NCBI RefSeq assembly: GCF_030272615.1
Contig: NC_081410.1
Span: 186,607,619-186,671,618, forward strand
DNA length: 64,000 nucleotides
Source of the DNA: Cryptomeria japonica
Lineage: Eukaryota; Streptophyta; Pinopsida; Cupressales; Cupressaceae
Direction of reading: 5' to 3'
Below, piece after piece: positions 36,024 to 47,900 of the stretch. Each line of letters opens with the position of its first letter. Position 1 is the first letter of the stretch. Made by a program: the position numbers and the translations under genes. The notes beneath the pieces were generated by a model. It did not search any database. It had not been told where the DNA came from and saw only the letters and a list, made by a program, of their open reading frames with translations.

Positions 36024-37436
36024 TGATGAATAATGATGAACAACAAATACCCTAATCGGTACTGAGAGGGGGGTGAATCAGTACATACAAAAACTTCTCC
36101 ACAACTTATCAAGTTAAAACAATGCTAACCGGTTGTCTTCATCACTGAACTTTACCATGGCAATACCGGTTAAACATAGTAAGACTTCAGACAGCTAAAC
36201 CAATAAAACTGAATACTTCAAATAACATTCAACACTTGATAACTACTTCACCAATATACTCATGCATGTGTTGTATCAGTAATACCATAACCATTAGCTT
36301 TGCATGCATATTCATCTAAACAAAAACTACTCAATCATCACATGAAAAATGCACAACTCATGACACAAATTTTTCACATGGAAACTCAAATGGGAAAAAC
36401 CACGGTGGGGATGAATACCCACAAGCTTGTTTTGAACTCTTTTGAAGTTCGCTCTGTTAGGAGCCTAGTCTGGTTAAAGGCTTTATAATAAGGTTCTGTT
36501 AGGAATTGATCCTATTAAAGATCACCTGGTTAAGGGATGGCTATATACCTTGTTAAAGGTTACCTCGTTAGAGGATTTGAAGAACTCAATGATCTTGAGT
36601 CACTTGGTTAGAGGATTTGAAATAAGCCTATTAAAGATACCTAGTAAAGGGATTTTTCTACTATTGAAATGATTATAAGACAACAGGTAAAGCTTTGATA
36701 TGATAACAACACTACTTGCTAAGGCAGATCCTTTTCAACTCCTCTACTCTGCAGTCACACTTTGTAGTTTTCCACTCATTGGTCTGGCAAGTATCTCATC
36801 ACTTGGATACAAACAAAACATTTGCCAACACAAACAATAACAAACACCATCGACCTTATAGACAACAATTAGGTCGGTATCATAAACCCTAAACCCTAAA
36901 CATTTTAGGTTTACAATTACAAGCGGTCCAATCCTGACCATTCAAAACACTTTGCATAGAATAAAACAATCTCAAATAGATCACAATTCATTTTGCATGG
37001 TCTATTCTTTACCACATATGGAAATTAGTAACCCACACACTCTCTTCACATACCGCTAAGAAGAATGTTCATTCCTGAGGTAGACATTTAATGCAATCTA
37101 TCTTCACATGCCAGATCCTCAAGGAAATCCTTCACATGTGCACAACTGACATGGCATCTCAATCTCATCCTTATCTCTTAGCTAACTCATCACAGAATGT
37201 CACCAGTTGTATCACACAAGCTAGATTGCTAAATCAGAAACCCTAGAGCTAAGACTACCAATCGGTAGTCACACTTAGTGAAACCCTAACACCGATCCAC
37301 TCTTCATCCCTTCATATTGGTTCTTCTACTTGAATATCAATAACAACTTCTTCCAATCTTCATACCAGTTCACCTGCACTTATTGACATCAATGACAACA
37401 TTCATTATCATCATACCAGTTCATCATATGCCAACA
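36024..37436 (-). repeat. 3' LTR of copia C
   Basis: 1,413 bp, TGATGAATAATG to TATGCCAACA. It contains GAGAGGGGGGTGAATCAGT (36,063), GGGAAAAACCACGGTGGGG (36,392), several ACCGGT words and the telomere-like AAACCCTAAACCCTAAAC at 36,884-36,901. Confidence 0.92.
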
Positions 37437-37449
37437 ATCTCCCCCTTTG
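37437..37449 (-). other. Polypurine tract of copia C
   Basis: CAAAGGGGGAGAT on the minus strand, directly before the 3' LTR. Confidence 0.85.
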
Positions 37450-37701
37450 GCATTGATGGCAATACTCATTGTAGCATTGCAACTATAAACACCATAGACT
37501 AGTGCAACTATAACATATATCTTCTTCCATATCATATCTTCATCACTTCAGATATCTTCTCCCCCTTTGACAACAATGCCAAAGTGGAGGCACAAGCTTC
37601 CATTCTCCACTATGCTGCTCCCCCTATGGAGTAGCATCCTTCAACACATCAATCTTGAAACATTTGACACTGTAGTACCTGGCTGATGTGGAGCACAAAC
37701 T

Positions 37702-38263
37702 TTAGTTTACTTCATGAAGGGGCAGAACCCCTAATTCACCTCTCAAATAGGTAAATATAGTTTTCGATAAGGGCTTAGTGAATATGTCTGCTAGCTGCTC
37801 CTTATTGGAAACATGTTCTAATACAACCTCTTTATTTTGAACCTTCTCTCTCAAGAAGTGATACTTGAGCTCAATGTGCTTAGTTCTAGCATGCAATACC
37901 AGATTCTTGGAAATATTAATTGCACTTGTATTGTCACAAAATATACACCGGTTCAAATATAGGTACTTTGAAACCATCCAATACATGTTTCATCTAGATT
38001 GCTTGAGTCCAGTTCATAAATGATGCCACATACTCTACTTCAATTGTAGACTAGGAAATACAACTCTACTTCTTGCTCGTCCATGAGACTAGTCTTCCAC
38101 CAAGAAAGAACACTCCATCAGTTGTGCTCTTCCAATCCTCCACATTACCTGCCCAATCTGCATTGGTAAATAATTTGAGATTAAAATCACCATTGTATGG
38201 ATACCACAATCCATAATCAACTATCCCTTTTAGGTATCTAAGAATCCTCTTGACTGCTACCAA
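37702..38263 (-). pseudogene. Copia C RNase H
   Basis: Two frames. 38066-38263 reads VKRILRYLKGIVDYGLWY, NADWAGNVEDWKSTTDG and LVSWTSKK. After a frame change, 37702-37986 reads FCDNTSAINISKN, HARTKHIELKYHFLREKV and LADIFTKPLS, ending normally at GELGVLPLHEVN. The first Asp (ADWAG) and the Asp of CDNTSA are kept; the segment with the catalytic Glu (normally TEAEY) falls in the disrupted junction near 38,040. It is the C-terminal domain of the polyprotein. Confidence 0.9.
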
Positions 38264-38284
38264 GTGGGATTCTCTTGGACTTTT

Positions 38285-39221
38285 CTAAAAATGGGCCACA
38301 ATGCCCATTGCATGAGCAATATCCGGTCTGCTGTGTACCACATAGTGCAACTTACTCATCATTGACCGGTACTCCTCATTCACCAATGCTGAATCATCTT
38401 CCTTAGTCAATTTGCACCCAGTCACCATCGGTGTACCAACCAGTTTTCTCTCCTCCATGCCAAAGGTCTTCAATACCTCTTTGACATACTTGGACTAGGT
38501 AATAAAGATACCCTCTTTCATCTGTTGAATCTGTAGACCAATGAAGAAATTTATCTCTCTAATCAGAGACATCTCAAACTCTTTCTTCATTTCATCATCT
38601 CCTCCAAAGATTGTCATCTACAAACACTTTACAGATCATAATCTGATCACCTTCAGATTTCAGGTAGATGCTACTGTCCTCACTTGTTCTCTAAAATCCT
38701 ATCTTCACAAGATGAGAGTGCAATCGTTCATACCATGCCCTTGGTGCTTGTTTCAATCCATACAGGGCCTTGTGTAATCTACACACCATGTTACTATCTT
38801 TTGATAAGGCAAACCCATCTTGTTGCTCAATATACACTTCCTCTTCTAGGATTCCATTCAAGAATGTAGACTTCACATCCATCTGATATACCTTGAATCC
38901 CTTAAATGCTGCAAATGCAAGTAGCATTCAGACACCTTCCAGTCTAGCCATTGGGGAAAAGGTTTCTCCATAGTCTTCTCCTTCTTCCTGAGCATATCCC
39001 TTGCATACAAGTCTTGCCTTGTTCCTTACAACTGTGCCTTCTTCATTCAACTTATTCCTGAAGACCCATTTGGTACCTATTACATTCTTGTGTTCCGGTC
39101 TGGGTACCAAAGACCATGTTGTATTCTTTTCTATCTGGTCTAGCTCCTCTTCCATTGCCTTTATCCAGTCTTCATCGGTAAGTGCCTCTCTAGCAGTCTT
39201 AGGCTCAAATTCAAAAATCAT
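38285..39221 (-). pseudogene. Copia C reverse transcriptase
   Basis: The fingers and palm run from DEDWIKAMEEELDQIEKN (39.15 kb) through [27 protein letters not shown] and YGETFSPMARLEGV to [20 protein letters not shown] and KALYGLKQAPRAWYERLH (38.7 kb). The catalytic box FVDD is intact at 38,613-38,624 but out of frame with its neighbours. The connection continues as MVTGCKLTKEDD and VHSRPDIAHAMGI (38.3-38.4 kb). There is a stop at the junction 38,927/38,928 and at least two frameshifts. It would synthesise element cDNA; not functional now. Confidence 0.92.
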
Positions 39222-39460
39222 GCAAGAATTTCTTTCACCTTTCTTCTTGTGAGTATCCCTACATCTTTATCTCCTATGATGTGCTTCAGATCATGATGTA
39301 GTTTCACATATCTAGGAATGACTCTAGATGGTTCTTCTTGCTTTTCCTCTTGTTCTTCTTCTCCATCTTCTTCTTTGCCTACTACAACTTCTATTGGTAT
39401 AGAAACATTGAGGTCTTTTCTTATTTCTTTCTTACCCAGTTCCCAGAAGATTACACTCGG

Positions 39461-40300
39461 TTAATCTTCCACTTGCTCGCTGCTGGTTTCCTCAGGTTTC
39501 TTAGGGGATTCATCAACCCTGACATTGATACTCTCAACAATTTTTTGAGTCCTATTGTTGCAGCACTTGAGAGCTTTGCTTTTAGTGAAATATCCCAGAA
39601 ATATTCCTTCATCACATTTAGCATCAAGCTTTCTCAGATGCTCACTTCTCTTGATATAATACTTACTACCAAATACTTTAAAATAAATCACAATGGGAGT
39701 TTTCTCGGTCCAGTACTCATAAGGGGTTTTATCTTTACCTTTCTTGATGAGTACCCGGTTCATAGTATAGACTGTAGTGCTCACTGCTTCTCTCCAAAAA
39801 GTGTGAGCAACCTTTCCTTGGATCATCATTGTTCTGGCCGCTTCAACTACAGTTATGTTATTCCTTTCTGCTATGCCATTTTGTTGTGGTGTCCTTGGGG
39901 CAGACAACTGCCTCTTGATACCGTTCTCTTCACAGTACTTGTTGAATTCATCAGAAGTGAATTCATCTCCTTGATTAGTTAGGAATTTTATCCTTTGACC
40001 ACTTTCCTTCTCTACCAATGCTCTAAAGGCTTTGAACTTTCCAAATGCCTCAGATTTGTCTTTCAAGAATGTGACCCACATCATTCTTGAGCATTCATTA
40101 GTAAGAATCATGAAATACCTATCTCCCTGAATACTTATAGTTTTCATTAGACCACACAGATCGATGTGCACAAGATCAAGTAAGTTCTCTGCTAAAAAAG
40201 ACTTACCTTTGAAATTTGAGGAAGACATCTTCCCAAGTTGCCATTCTCTGCACAAAGAATTCTCCAGTTTGTTCAGCAAAGGCTATCCTCTCACAACCTT
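39461..40300 (-). pseudogene. Copia C integrase core
   Basis: A 272-codon open stretch (39461-40279) with the rve core. The first Asp is in LVHIDLCG. The second, normally in a LRSDxGGEF box, reads LTNQGDEF: one residue is missing and the catalytic Asp appears as Asn. Glu is present in NGIAERN. TFWREAVSTTVYTMNR, TPYEYW and FKVFGSKYYI follow. The upstream pre-integrase region (about 40.3-40.55 kb) has VEGLKHNLLSVAQLN and several stops. The altered active site would abolish strand transfer independently of the frameshifts elsewhere. In an intact element integrase inserts the cDNA and makes the 5-bp duplication. Confidence 0.9.
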
Positions 40301-40558
40301 GATCTTATTGGATTTTACAATATTGTCAAAGTTTATATGATAGTCTCCTATGCCATATCCAACTGCAATCAAACTTCTCCATCAGACATTGACTAATCTT
40401 GGCATTCAATTGAAACAAGTTACATATGGTCTGCTTACTAGTGGCAATAAGTTCACCATCTTTCCAATTATACTGTAGACTCCACCTTTGAACTCCAGAA
40501 TGAGTCCTTTGTCATTTAGCTGAGCAACACTCAAAAGGTTATGCTTAAGACCTTCTAC

Positions 40559-41160
40559 CTAGTAGACATCATCCACACTGCTCTTTCCATTCAACGAGAT
40601 GGATCTTTTACCTTTCACCAAGCATGGTGCATCATTGCCAAACTGGACAACACCTCCATCATACTCTTCCAGAGACAAAAACTTTCTCCGGTCACCTGTC
40701 ATGTGGTGAGAACACCCACTATCAATAATCCACTCATTAGAGTTGTCAATGTGAGAGACAAGGGCTTTCTTGTCAGACACTTCTTCCTTTACAGCTACAA
40801 ACACTATGTCCTCATTCTCTTCATCCTTAGATTCTTCATCAGTAACACCTTCATCCACTGCAACAAGACAATTTCTCCTACCTCCTCCTTTATACTTTCT
40901 AAACCTCTCCAATTTATCCTTATGGTCATTGTTAGGACAGTTAACAGCTATATGTCCTATCTTATTGCAGGAAAAACATTTTAAAGGAAGCTTACCTTTG
41001 TATTTTCCGGTGCCTTTTGGAAGTCTCTTGGAAAGAAGAGCGTCAAACTCCATCAAAATCTCTTCATCATCCATATCTCTGCATTGCCTAGATTCATAAC
41101 TGATACTTACTTCTTTTCCTTTCTGGTTGGTGAAACAGATGCTCTAAAGGCTGACTTAGT
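40559..41160 (-). pseudogene. Copia C zinc knuckle and protease
   Basis: The 171-codon open stretch starting MDDEEILMEFDALL carries the nucleocapsid knuckle CFSCNKIGHIAVNC (perfect CCHC) and, after an acidic linker, the protease active site WIIDSGCSHHMTGD with intact D-S-G. It ends SSVDDVY followed by a stop where the pre-integrase domain begins. Upstream (41,075-41,160) a one-base loss near TRKEK shifts the frame relative to gag. Confidence 0.9.
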
Positions 41161-41203
41161 CTTCTGAGCATTGCCATCATAGCTATTCAACTCATATGCA
41201 GTC

Positions 41204-42628
41204 TGTAGTCACATAAATCTGTCCAGTTTAATTAAATGAATATTTGATATTTATGTGATTAAAAACCCACTAGCCATCAATTAATTAAATTAACATTTAA
41301 TTAATTCATCTTCAAACATTTCTCCTATTAATTAAATAAATGAATAAATGTTATTTATTTCATTTAACCCCCCTTTCCTCTTTTAAATAAATAAATTAAA
41401 ACATTTATTTAAATCATTAAATCCCCCCCACTTGCATTCTCCTAAAAATGCACGTTGCACCTATTTGTTGAAATAAATGAATTTTATTTTAATAAAAATC
41501 CTATTTTCCCTCACCCACCAAACCCACTTGCAATCCTAAACCCCTTCTAGATTCTTCTAAACCCTTCCTAATTATCCTAATCCATCCCCTAATTATTGTC
41601 ACATTCCTAAGCAACTTGGAGTCACTTCTCAAAGCCCTCAAAGTCTTTGAAAAACATTTAAGGCTTAATGTGTTCAACAAGCTAACCTCTAAAGTATTCT
41701 AAACCACTAATAGCTCTTACATGACCATTTATGGTTAAAATCCACTTGCACCCATGGTTGGGGAATTTGACCCCTTACTCAACCCTCATGTAACCCATGT
41801 GTCTCCTCAAGCATTTATTGCTTTGACCAAGGTTATCCTCACTAACTCTTGCACAAGAGTTTATCCATTGGATAAAAGCATTATTCTTTGAATAATGAAT
41901 TTATTCACTCAACTCAACCTTAACCTTACCTCCCAAGTTAACCCTCAGGTCATGTCAAGCATTTAATGCTTCTTCCCTCTCCTCTCAACCCATCTCATGT
42001 TGACACTTGTCATCCTAGGATTGGGGTTAAAGTCCTCACATGGAACTTAAACCATTGAATCCTGACCCTTGTTGAGATTACTCAATCTCAACCATCCATT
42101 GCTCCATTTTACCTATAAATAGAGCTCATTTCTTCATACTCCAGATCTTGAAAAATTGTATGCATTTAACTTATAGTCATTTTTAGAGAGAGCATTTTAG
42201 TATAACCATTTACATTCACTCTTTTGGCTTAAAATTAACACTAGCTAATTAGATAATCTCTCATTTTAGCTTTTGTTTTACACTTGCATTTGCATAGTTA
42301 ATCATTTTCAATCTTGAACCTCCATAAGGCATCCATAGTGCAAAAAGCTGCTGAGAGCTACACTCATTTGGAACTTGGAGAGGAGAGGAACAAGGAAGGA
42401 GAAGCTACCAACATGTTAGAGAGAATTTGGAGATGTTTAGTTGCATTTCTTAGATGCATTAAACTTTCTATTTGATGTGTAATATCTTTCTTGATATGCT
42501 TGCTTAGGATAGTGTTTAATCTTTGATTTGCTAACACTAATGACTAACACTTGTTTCTTGTGCTTCTCTTTGTGTGTCTAGCAATTAAACAGTTTTTTCT
42601 AACAATCCTTTCATTTTGCAAAGCATCA
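41204..42628 (+). mobile_element. Solo LTR S inserted in gag of copia C
   Basis: A 1,425-bp insertion, TGTAGTCACATAAATC to AAAGCATCA, with perfect target duplication CAGTC at 41199-41203 and 42629-42633. Joining the flanks restores an uninterrupted gag reading (IAKLT then AYELNSYDG), which proves the boundaries. It has a good TATA box TATAAATAG at 42,114-42,122, about 500 bp before its right end, so its own polarity is plus, opposite to C. AT-rich TTAATTAAAT tracts lie at 41,230-41,440. No internal region, primer site or coding frame. It resembles none of the other LTRs here. Confidence 0.92.
42114..42122 (+). promoter_or_regulatory. TATA box of solo LTR S
   Basis: CCTATAAATAGAGCTC fits the plant TATA consensus, followed by an AT-rich leader. 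If active, it would transcribe rightward, antisense to gag of copia C and into ORF2 of element B. Confidence 0.6.
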
Positions 42629-42633
42629 CAGTC

Positions 42634-43193
42634 AACTTTGCAATTATAGAGTCTAAGGATACCTTGGTTTTGTCAATAGACCTTAGCTCATGAATAGCAG
42701 CAACTCTGATTGAATAGACCGGTAACAATAATCTCAAAACTTTACTGACAACGGTGGCATTATAAATTGTTCCACCAGTACTCTTGATATCTCCAACCAC
42801 AGTCTTGATCCTTATGCCATATTGCTGAATGGTCTCTCCTTCAACCATCCTCATGTCTTCAAATTTTCCTCTAAGGCTCTCTTCCTTAGCTTGCTTGACA
42901 TGCTCATCACCGCCATAAGTGGTTTCCAGAGTGTCCCATACATCCTTAGGATTGTCCTTATCTTGTACATCAATGAACTCAATATCAGACAAGCTGCGAA
43001 TAAGGGCTTCCATGACTTGCCCATTTTCTTGAATCTCTCTTTTCTGATCATTGGTTAGAGTGCTAGTGGGGATTACATAGGCATTCTCAACATAGCTCCA
43101 GTGTCGAGCACCCAAAATCTTGATATAAATCTTCATTTTGTCCTTCCATATTTTGAAGTTATCCCTATTGAACTCAGGACCTTCCTTCATCAT
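42634..43193 (-). pseudogene. Copia C gag (capsid part)
   Basis: Starts MMKEGPEFNRDNFKIWKDKM, the usual copia Gag opening, 58 bp from the primer-binding site. It continues VWDTLETTYGGDEHVKQAK, ESLRGKFEDMRMVEGETI, LLPVYSIRVAAIHELRS and ends IIAKLT at the solo LTR insertion. The remainder (AYELNSYDGNAQKTKSAF) lies at about 41.1-41.2 kb. It belongs to the UBN2/retrotran_gag group and would form the particle shell. Its frame is open up to the insertion. Confidence 0.92.
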
Positions 43194-43250
43194 TAAAGTA
43201 GGATCTTTTGCCTCAAGTGGTTAAGCTTATATCACCGAGGACATGGAGTT

Positions 43251-43262
43251 GCTCTGATACCA
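43251..43262 (-). other. Primer-binding site of copia C
   Basis: The minus strand reads TGGTATCAGAGC, a perfect match to the initiator tRNA-Met type site, two bases from the LTR. Confidence 0.92.
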
Positions 43263-43264
43263 AT

Positions 43265-44698
43265 TGATGAATAATGATGAACAACAAATACCTTAATCGG
43301 TACTGAGAGGGGGGGTGAATCAGTACATACAAAAACTTCTCCACAACTTATCAAGTTAAAACAATGCTAACCGATTGTCTTCATCACTGAACTCTACCAT
43401 GGCAATATCGGTTAAACACAGTAAGACTTCAAATAGCTAAACCATTAAAATTGAATACTTCAAATAACATTTAACACTTGATAGCTACTTCACCAATATA
43501 CTCATGCATGTGTTGTATCAGTAATACCATAACCATTAGCTTTGCATGCATATTCACCTAAACAAAAACTGCTCAATCATCACATGAAAAATGCACAACT
43601 CATGACACATAGATTTTTCACATGGAAACCCAAATGGGAAAAACTATGGTGGGGATGAATACCCACAAGCTTGTTTTGAACTCTTTTGAAGTCCGCTCTG
43701 TTAGGAGCCTAGTTTGGTTAAAGACTTTACAATTAGGTTCTATTAGGAACCGATCTTGTTTAAGATCACCCGGTTAAGGGATGGCTATATACCCTGTTAA
43801 AGGTTGAAACCTTATTAAAGGTTACCTCACTAAAGGATTTGAAGAACTCAATGATCTTGAGTCACCTAGTTAGAGGATTTGCAATAAGCCTATTAAAGCT
43901 ACCCGGTAAAGGGATTTTCCTACTGTTGAAATGGTTAGAAGACAACAGGTAAAGCTCTGATACGAAAACAACACTACTTTCTAAGGCAGATCCTTTTCAG
44001 CTCCTCTACCTCGCAATCACACTCTGCAGTTTTCCACTCACTGGTATGGCAAGTATCTCATCACTTGGATACAAACACAATATTTGCCAACACAAACAAT
44101 AACAAACATCATCGACCTTATAGACAACAATTTGGCTGGTAGAATAAACCCTAAACCCTCAACATTTTAGGTTTACAATTGCAAGCGGTCCAATCCCGAT
44201 TGTTCAAAATACTTTGCATACAATAAAACAATCTCAAATAGATCACAAGTCATTCTACATCATCCATTCTTCACCACATATATAAATCAGTAAACCACAC
44301 ACTCTCTTCACATACTGCTAAGAAGAATGTTCATTCCCAAGGTAGACATTTAATGCAATCCATCTTCACATGCCAGATCCTCAAGGAAATCCTTCACGTG
44401 CACAAAAATGACATGGCATCTCGATCTCATCCTTATCTCTTAGCTAACTCATCACAGAATGTCACCGGTTGCATCGCACAAGCTAGATTGCCAAACCCAA
44501 AACCCTAGAGCTGAGACTACCAACCGGTAGTCACACTTAGTGAAACCTTGACATCGGTCCACTCTTCATCCCTTCATACCGGTTCTCTTACTTTAATATC
44601 AATAAAAAATTCTTCCAACCTTCATACTGGTTCACCTACACTTATTGACATAAATGAAAACATTCATTTTCATCATACCGGTTCATCATATGCCAACA
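43265..44698 (-). repeat. 5' LTR of copia C
   Basis: 1,434 bp, matching 36024-37436 end to end, with the same boxes (GGGGGGGTGAATCAGT at 43,309; GGGAAAAACTATGGTGGGG at 43,635) and the telomere-like AAACCCTAAACCCT at 44,146-44,159. Confidence 0.92.
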
Positions 44699-44949
44699 AA
44701 ACTGATATCCAAAATTTGAAGTCCAAAAATTGAGAGTGCTCCCCCTGAGCAAGTGATCTCCTTCTATATATTTTTCTCATTGCACAACTCCCCCTTTGAT
44801 ATTAATGACAAAGGATGTCAATAGTATCAAAAGTTCAAAATTTACCTAGAAACTTGTAGCCAGTTATGTACAATCCAAAAAATGTCTGCCAAAACCAAGT
44901 TTAGACCTTGCAAAATTTTTGTACTGTCAGAAATTATAATCTCTGTCTT

Positions 44950-47900
44950 CTAGATCATCCCGATGAGATAATGCATCTGCTACTCTGATGATCTTTCTCC
45001 TTGCATAGTTGCCTTAGATAGCTTATTCCGGTGTGTTAATAAATTATCCAATCTAGGATCAAGTTTATTCTTTAACTCCCAGGTTTTCATCTTTAGCCTT
45101 GCTTTCTCTCTTTCCAATTTCTCAATCTTCTCTTCATAAGTAGCCATCTCTTGATCCAAAATTGATGTGAGTTTCAAAGAACCAATCATATTGTTAGCAA
45201 TGTCATCAATTTATTTCTGTGTTTTCTTTATTTGCTCATCAATATCTTCTGTTAGGTGGTGAGGTTTATATGCTTCCCTGTACAATTCCTTGTATTCCAG
45301 AATGGTGGAATATAGTGTCGGTAACAATGAATCAATCTGTCATGTACAATCCTTTATTGTTTTGTTATAGAATTTATCCTTCTCCTTATTAACTGTTTCC
45401 TTAATGGTCTCCTCATTTATCTTATCTACAGTTTGAATATTAGAAGAAATGAATTTGGAAAATGTGTCCAATTTATCTATAGACCCAACAATGTGATCAA
45501 CCTTGCATGCCGGTACAATCATCTGGAAAATCGGTAAAGAATCATCAATAGCCTTAAATGATAAGGCATTGCATTCTGTTATCTTCTTGATGGAATCCAA
45601 TAATACATTAGTTACATTTGTTGGTCTGTAATCCATAGTAGAAGTACTAGGAGGAGTGCTAGGTTCTATAATAACTTTCTGTTCTTCTCCAGATAGCTTA
45701 ACCTCTTCTTTATCCACTTTCTCTTCCTTATTTCCACTCTTATCCTCATTCTTATTTACTTCCAGTTTTGATTGTGTCTGTTCTTGTTCCTTTTCTTTTT
45801 CAGCCGGTATTTCAACATTCTACTGAGTTTCAACAGTCTTGACCGGTGATTCAGGTTTCACAACATTTAAAGCTTAAGATTTCTTTTCTTCTGCAGTTTC
45901 TTTGTCCAATACAATATTGATGTCCCGAGTGTCAACATTCATTATGAATAAAATGTCTGACTCAAAATCAATATTATCTATTTTCACTTCCTCTGATATC
46001 TTTTCTTTTTCAGGCTCATTTTCCTTTTCTGCCGGTGCCTCTAATACTACTGGTGGGGTGTCCTATGCCGATGGCAGTAAGTTGTCCTTAACTATAATGT
46101 CAGGTACACTGCCAACCTTACTCTTGCCTTTATATATTTTCTGATATACTTTAGTAAATGATTTATCCATTTTCTATCTATCTTTCTCTTCCCTCTTCTG
46201 CTTCTCAACAAATAATATATCCCATTTGTCAGTTGTTTCATCTAAAATCTCTTTTACTCTGCCATCCATAAGACTAACTTGCCGATGACCACTCACAAAA
46301 ACAGTCCTGTTAGCTTCATATATTAAGTCATCTATTTCTTTCTTAGAATTAACAAGATGAACCGCTAATAGTGCCTCAACCTTCAATTTCTTATCTAACT
46401 CCATAACAAACATTCTCTTTGCTTCAAGTCTCAAGTATAAATCATTAGGAAGAACATCTACAACCTCAATAAGAACCTTCTTATATATGTCTAGATACAA
46501 AATAATACTTTCCACAATAGTATCCTTATCAGAATTAATAAAAGATTGATAGAATTTATTGACATTACTAAGATTTTCTACTTGAGTTATTTCATTTATT
46601 AGCTATATCGGTGAAAGAGTATTCAGTTCCTTTTGTTCTAGTTGCTTCTTTGGTGTGACCTTCTTCTGACCACTGGGCTCTCTTACAACCTGTTGTTTCT
46701 TTCTGAGTGTTCCATATTTCTTAGGAGATGAAGTAGGTGCCGGTGAGGGTTTTCTGTTCTTCCTATCCACCCTTTTGAATTCAACAACCTTATCATTGTC
46801 AGAGTTAGATGAGGTAGCCACATGAGAAATATGTGCTACCGGTTGCTATTTTGATTTTCTTTCTTGTTCAACAACACCTCTCATCGGATCTAGTTTCAAC
46901 AATCCCTTCTTAACAACTTATACAAACTTCGAAGCATCTTTTATTTCTTTTGCTCTTTTCTTCCTCTGCTTCTACATAGAAACATCACTCTCTATAGTTT
47001 TAGCATTTCCATAGATCTTCTCAGTGGGTTCCGGTGGAGCATCTAGAAGTATCTTGGCATAAGATTCCAAGATGTGTGAGTTCACTTCATAACCCATCTT
47101 TGTTGTCCAGACAGTTCTAGGTCTAACTTCCTCCATCCATACTTCATCTCTTTTCACAACAAAGCATATCTGTTTGTCATATTTGTCTACAATGCTCCGA
47201 GGGATTCTTTCCCTTTGCCTCATTTTTTCTCGAAAGTTCTTAAAATACTCTTTTACCAGTTTTTCACCATCTGAGCCTAAGCCAGTAATTGCCTCAATAT
47301 GTTTTCCAACTGAAATATCATAGGCAAAGACCTTGTGTCCAATACCGAGAATCTTCTTTGAGAAATATAGCATTAAGCATACAATTAAATTCCCAAACTT
47401 GAAAGTTTCCTTCTTGTCACCTTTGATCTTGCTTAAATTTTCTAACAGTTCATCTTTCAACGATTCATAGATGTCAATTTTTGCATTATTCATAATCATC
47501 TCATAGGCATTATAAATGCATAAACTTGAAACAAAAAGTTGATTAGTGGGAGCAACTTTGTATTCGATAACCATACTAGCATATTTGACATTGTTTTCGG
47601 TTATATCACTAACCCTAAGTGATCTGTTATCAAATGTAGCTCCAGTTGAGTTCATAACCTCTTTGTTTGGAATTCTATTTTTCTTTTTAGGCTTAGTGTC
47701 GGTAGAAGGTAAACCAGTAACAACCTTAATTTCTTCCTTAGTGATCTTGAAAACTGAATCTAACCACAAAAGTTCACCGTGTACTCGGCTAAGAACATAA
47801 CAGACAATCTCATTTGAGAATTCAGGCATGTGAAGGATTTTAGTGAACCCTAAATCTTCAATAACCTTGTGTTCTAGTTTGACTACACATTGGTTGTCAG

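Larger units (their letters stand above)
36024..44698 (-). mobile_element. Ty1/copia element C, full length with nested solo LTR
   Basis: LTRs lie at 36024-37436 and 43265-44698, with perfect target duplication AAACT at 36019-36023 and 44699-44703. The primer-binding site is at 43,251 and the polypurine tract at 37,437. The interior carries, in copia order on the minus strand, gag, zinc knuckle, protease, integrase, RT and RNase H, with several frameshifts. A solo LTR (S) interrupts gag. By hand count the first 390 bp of the LTRs differ at about 4%, nearly all transitions, so C is younger than its host B and than G1, as the nesting requires. Confidence 0.95.

Noticed and set aside
36884-36901. 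Interstitial telomere from a chromosome fusion
   Set aside because: Only two to three units, and the same motif sits at the same place in the other LTR of copia C; it belongs to the element.
36000-37450. Possible CRISPR-like or host regulatory array from the repeated ACCGGT and GTTAAAGG words
   Set aside because: The words lie in copia LTR copies, are irregularly spaced and lack unique spacers; no CRISPR in a plant nuclear sequence.
39338-39982. A 214-codon plus-strand open frame
   Set aside because: It lies opposite the copia C integrase, which has clear family motifs on the minus strand; a shadow frame.
40541-41099. Plus-strand open frames of 147 and 109 codons
   Set aside because: Antisense shadows of the copia C protease and zinc knuckle.
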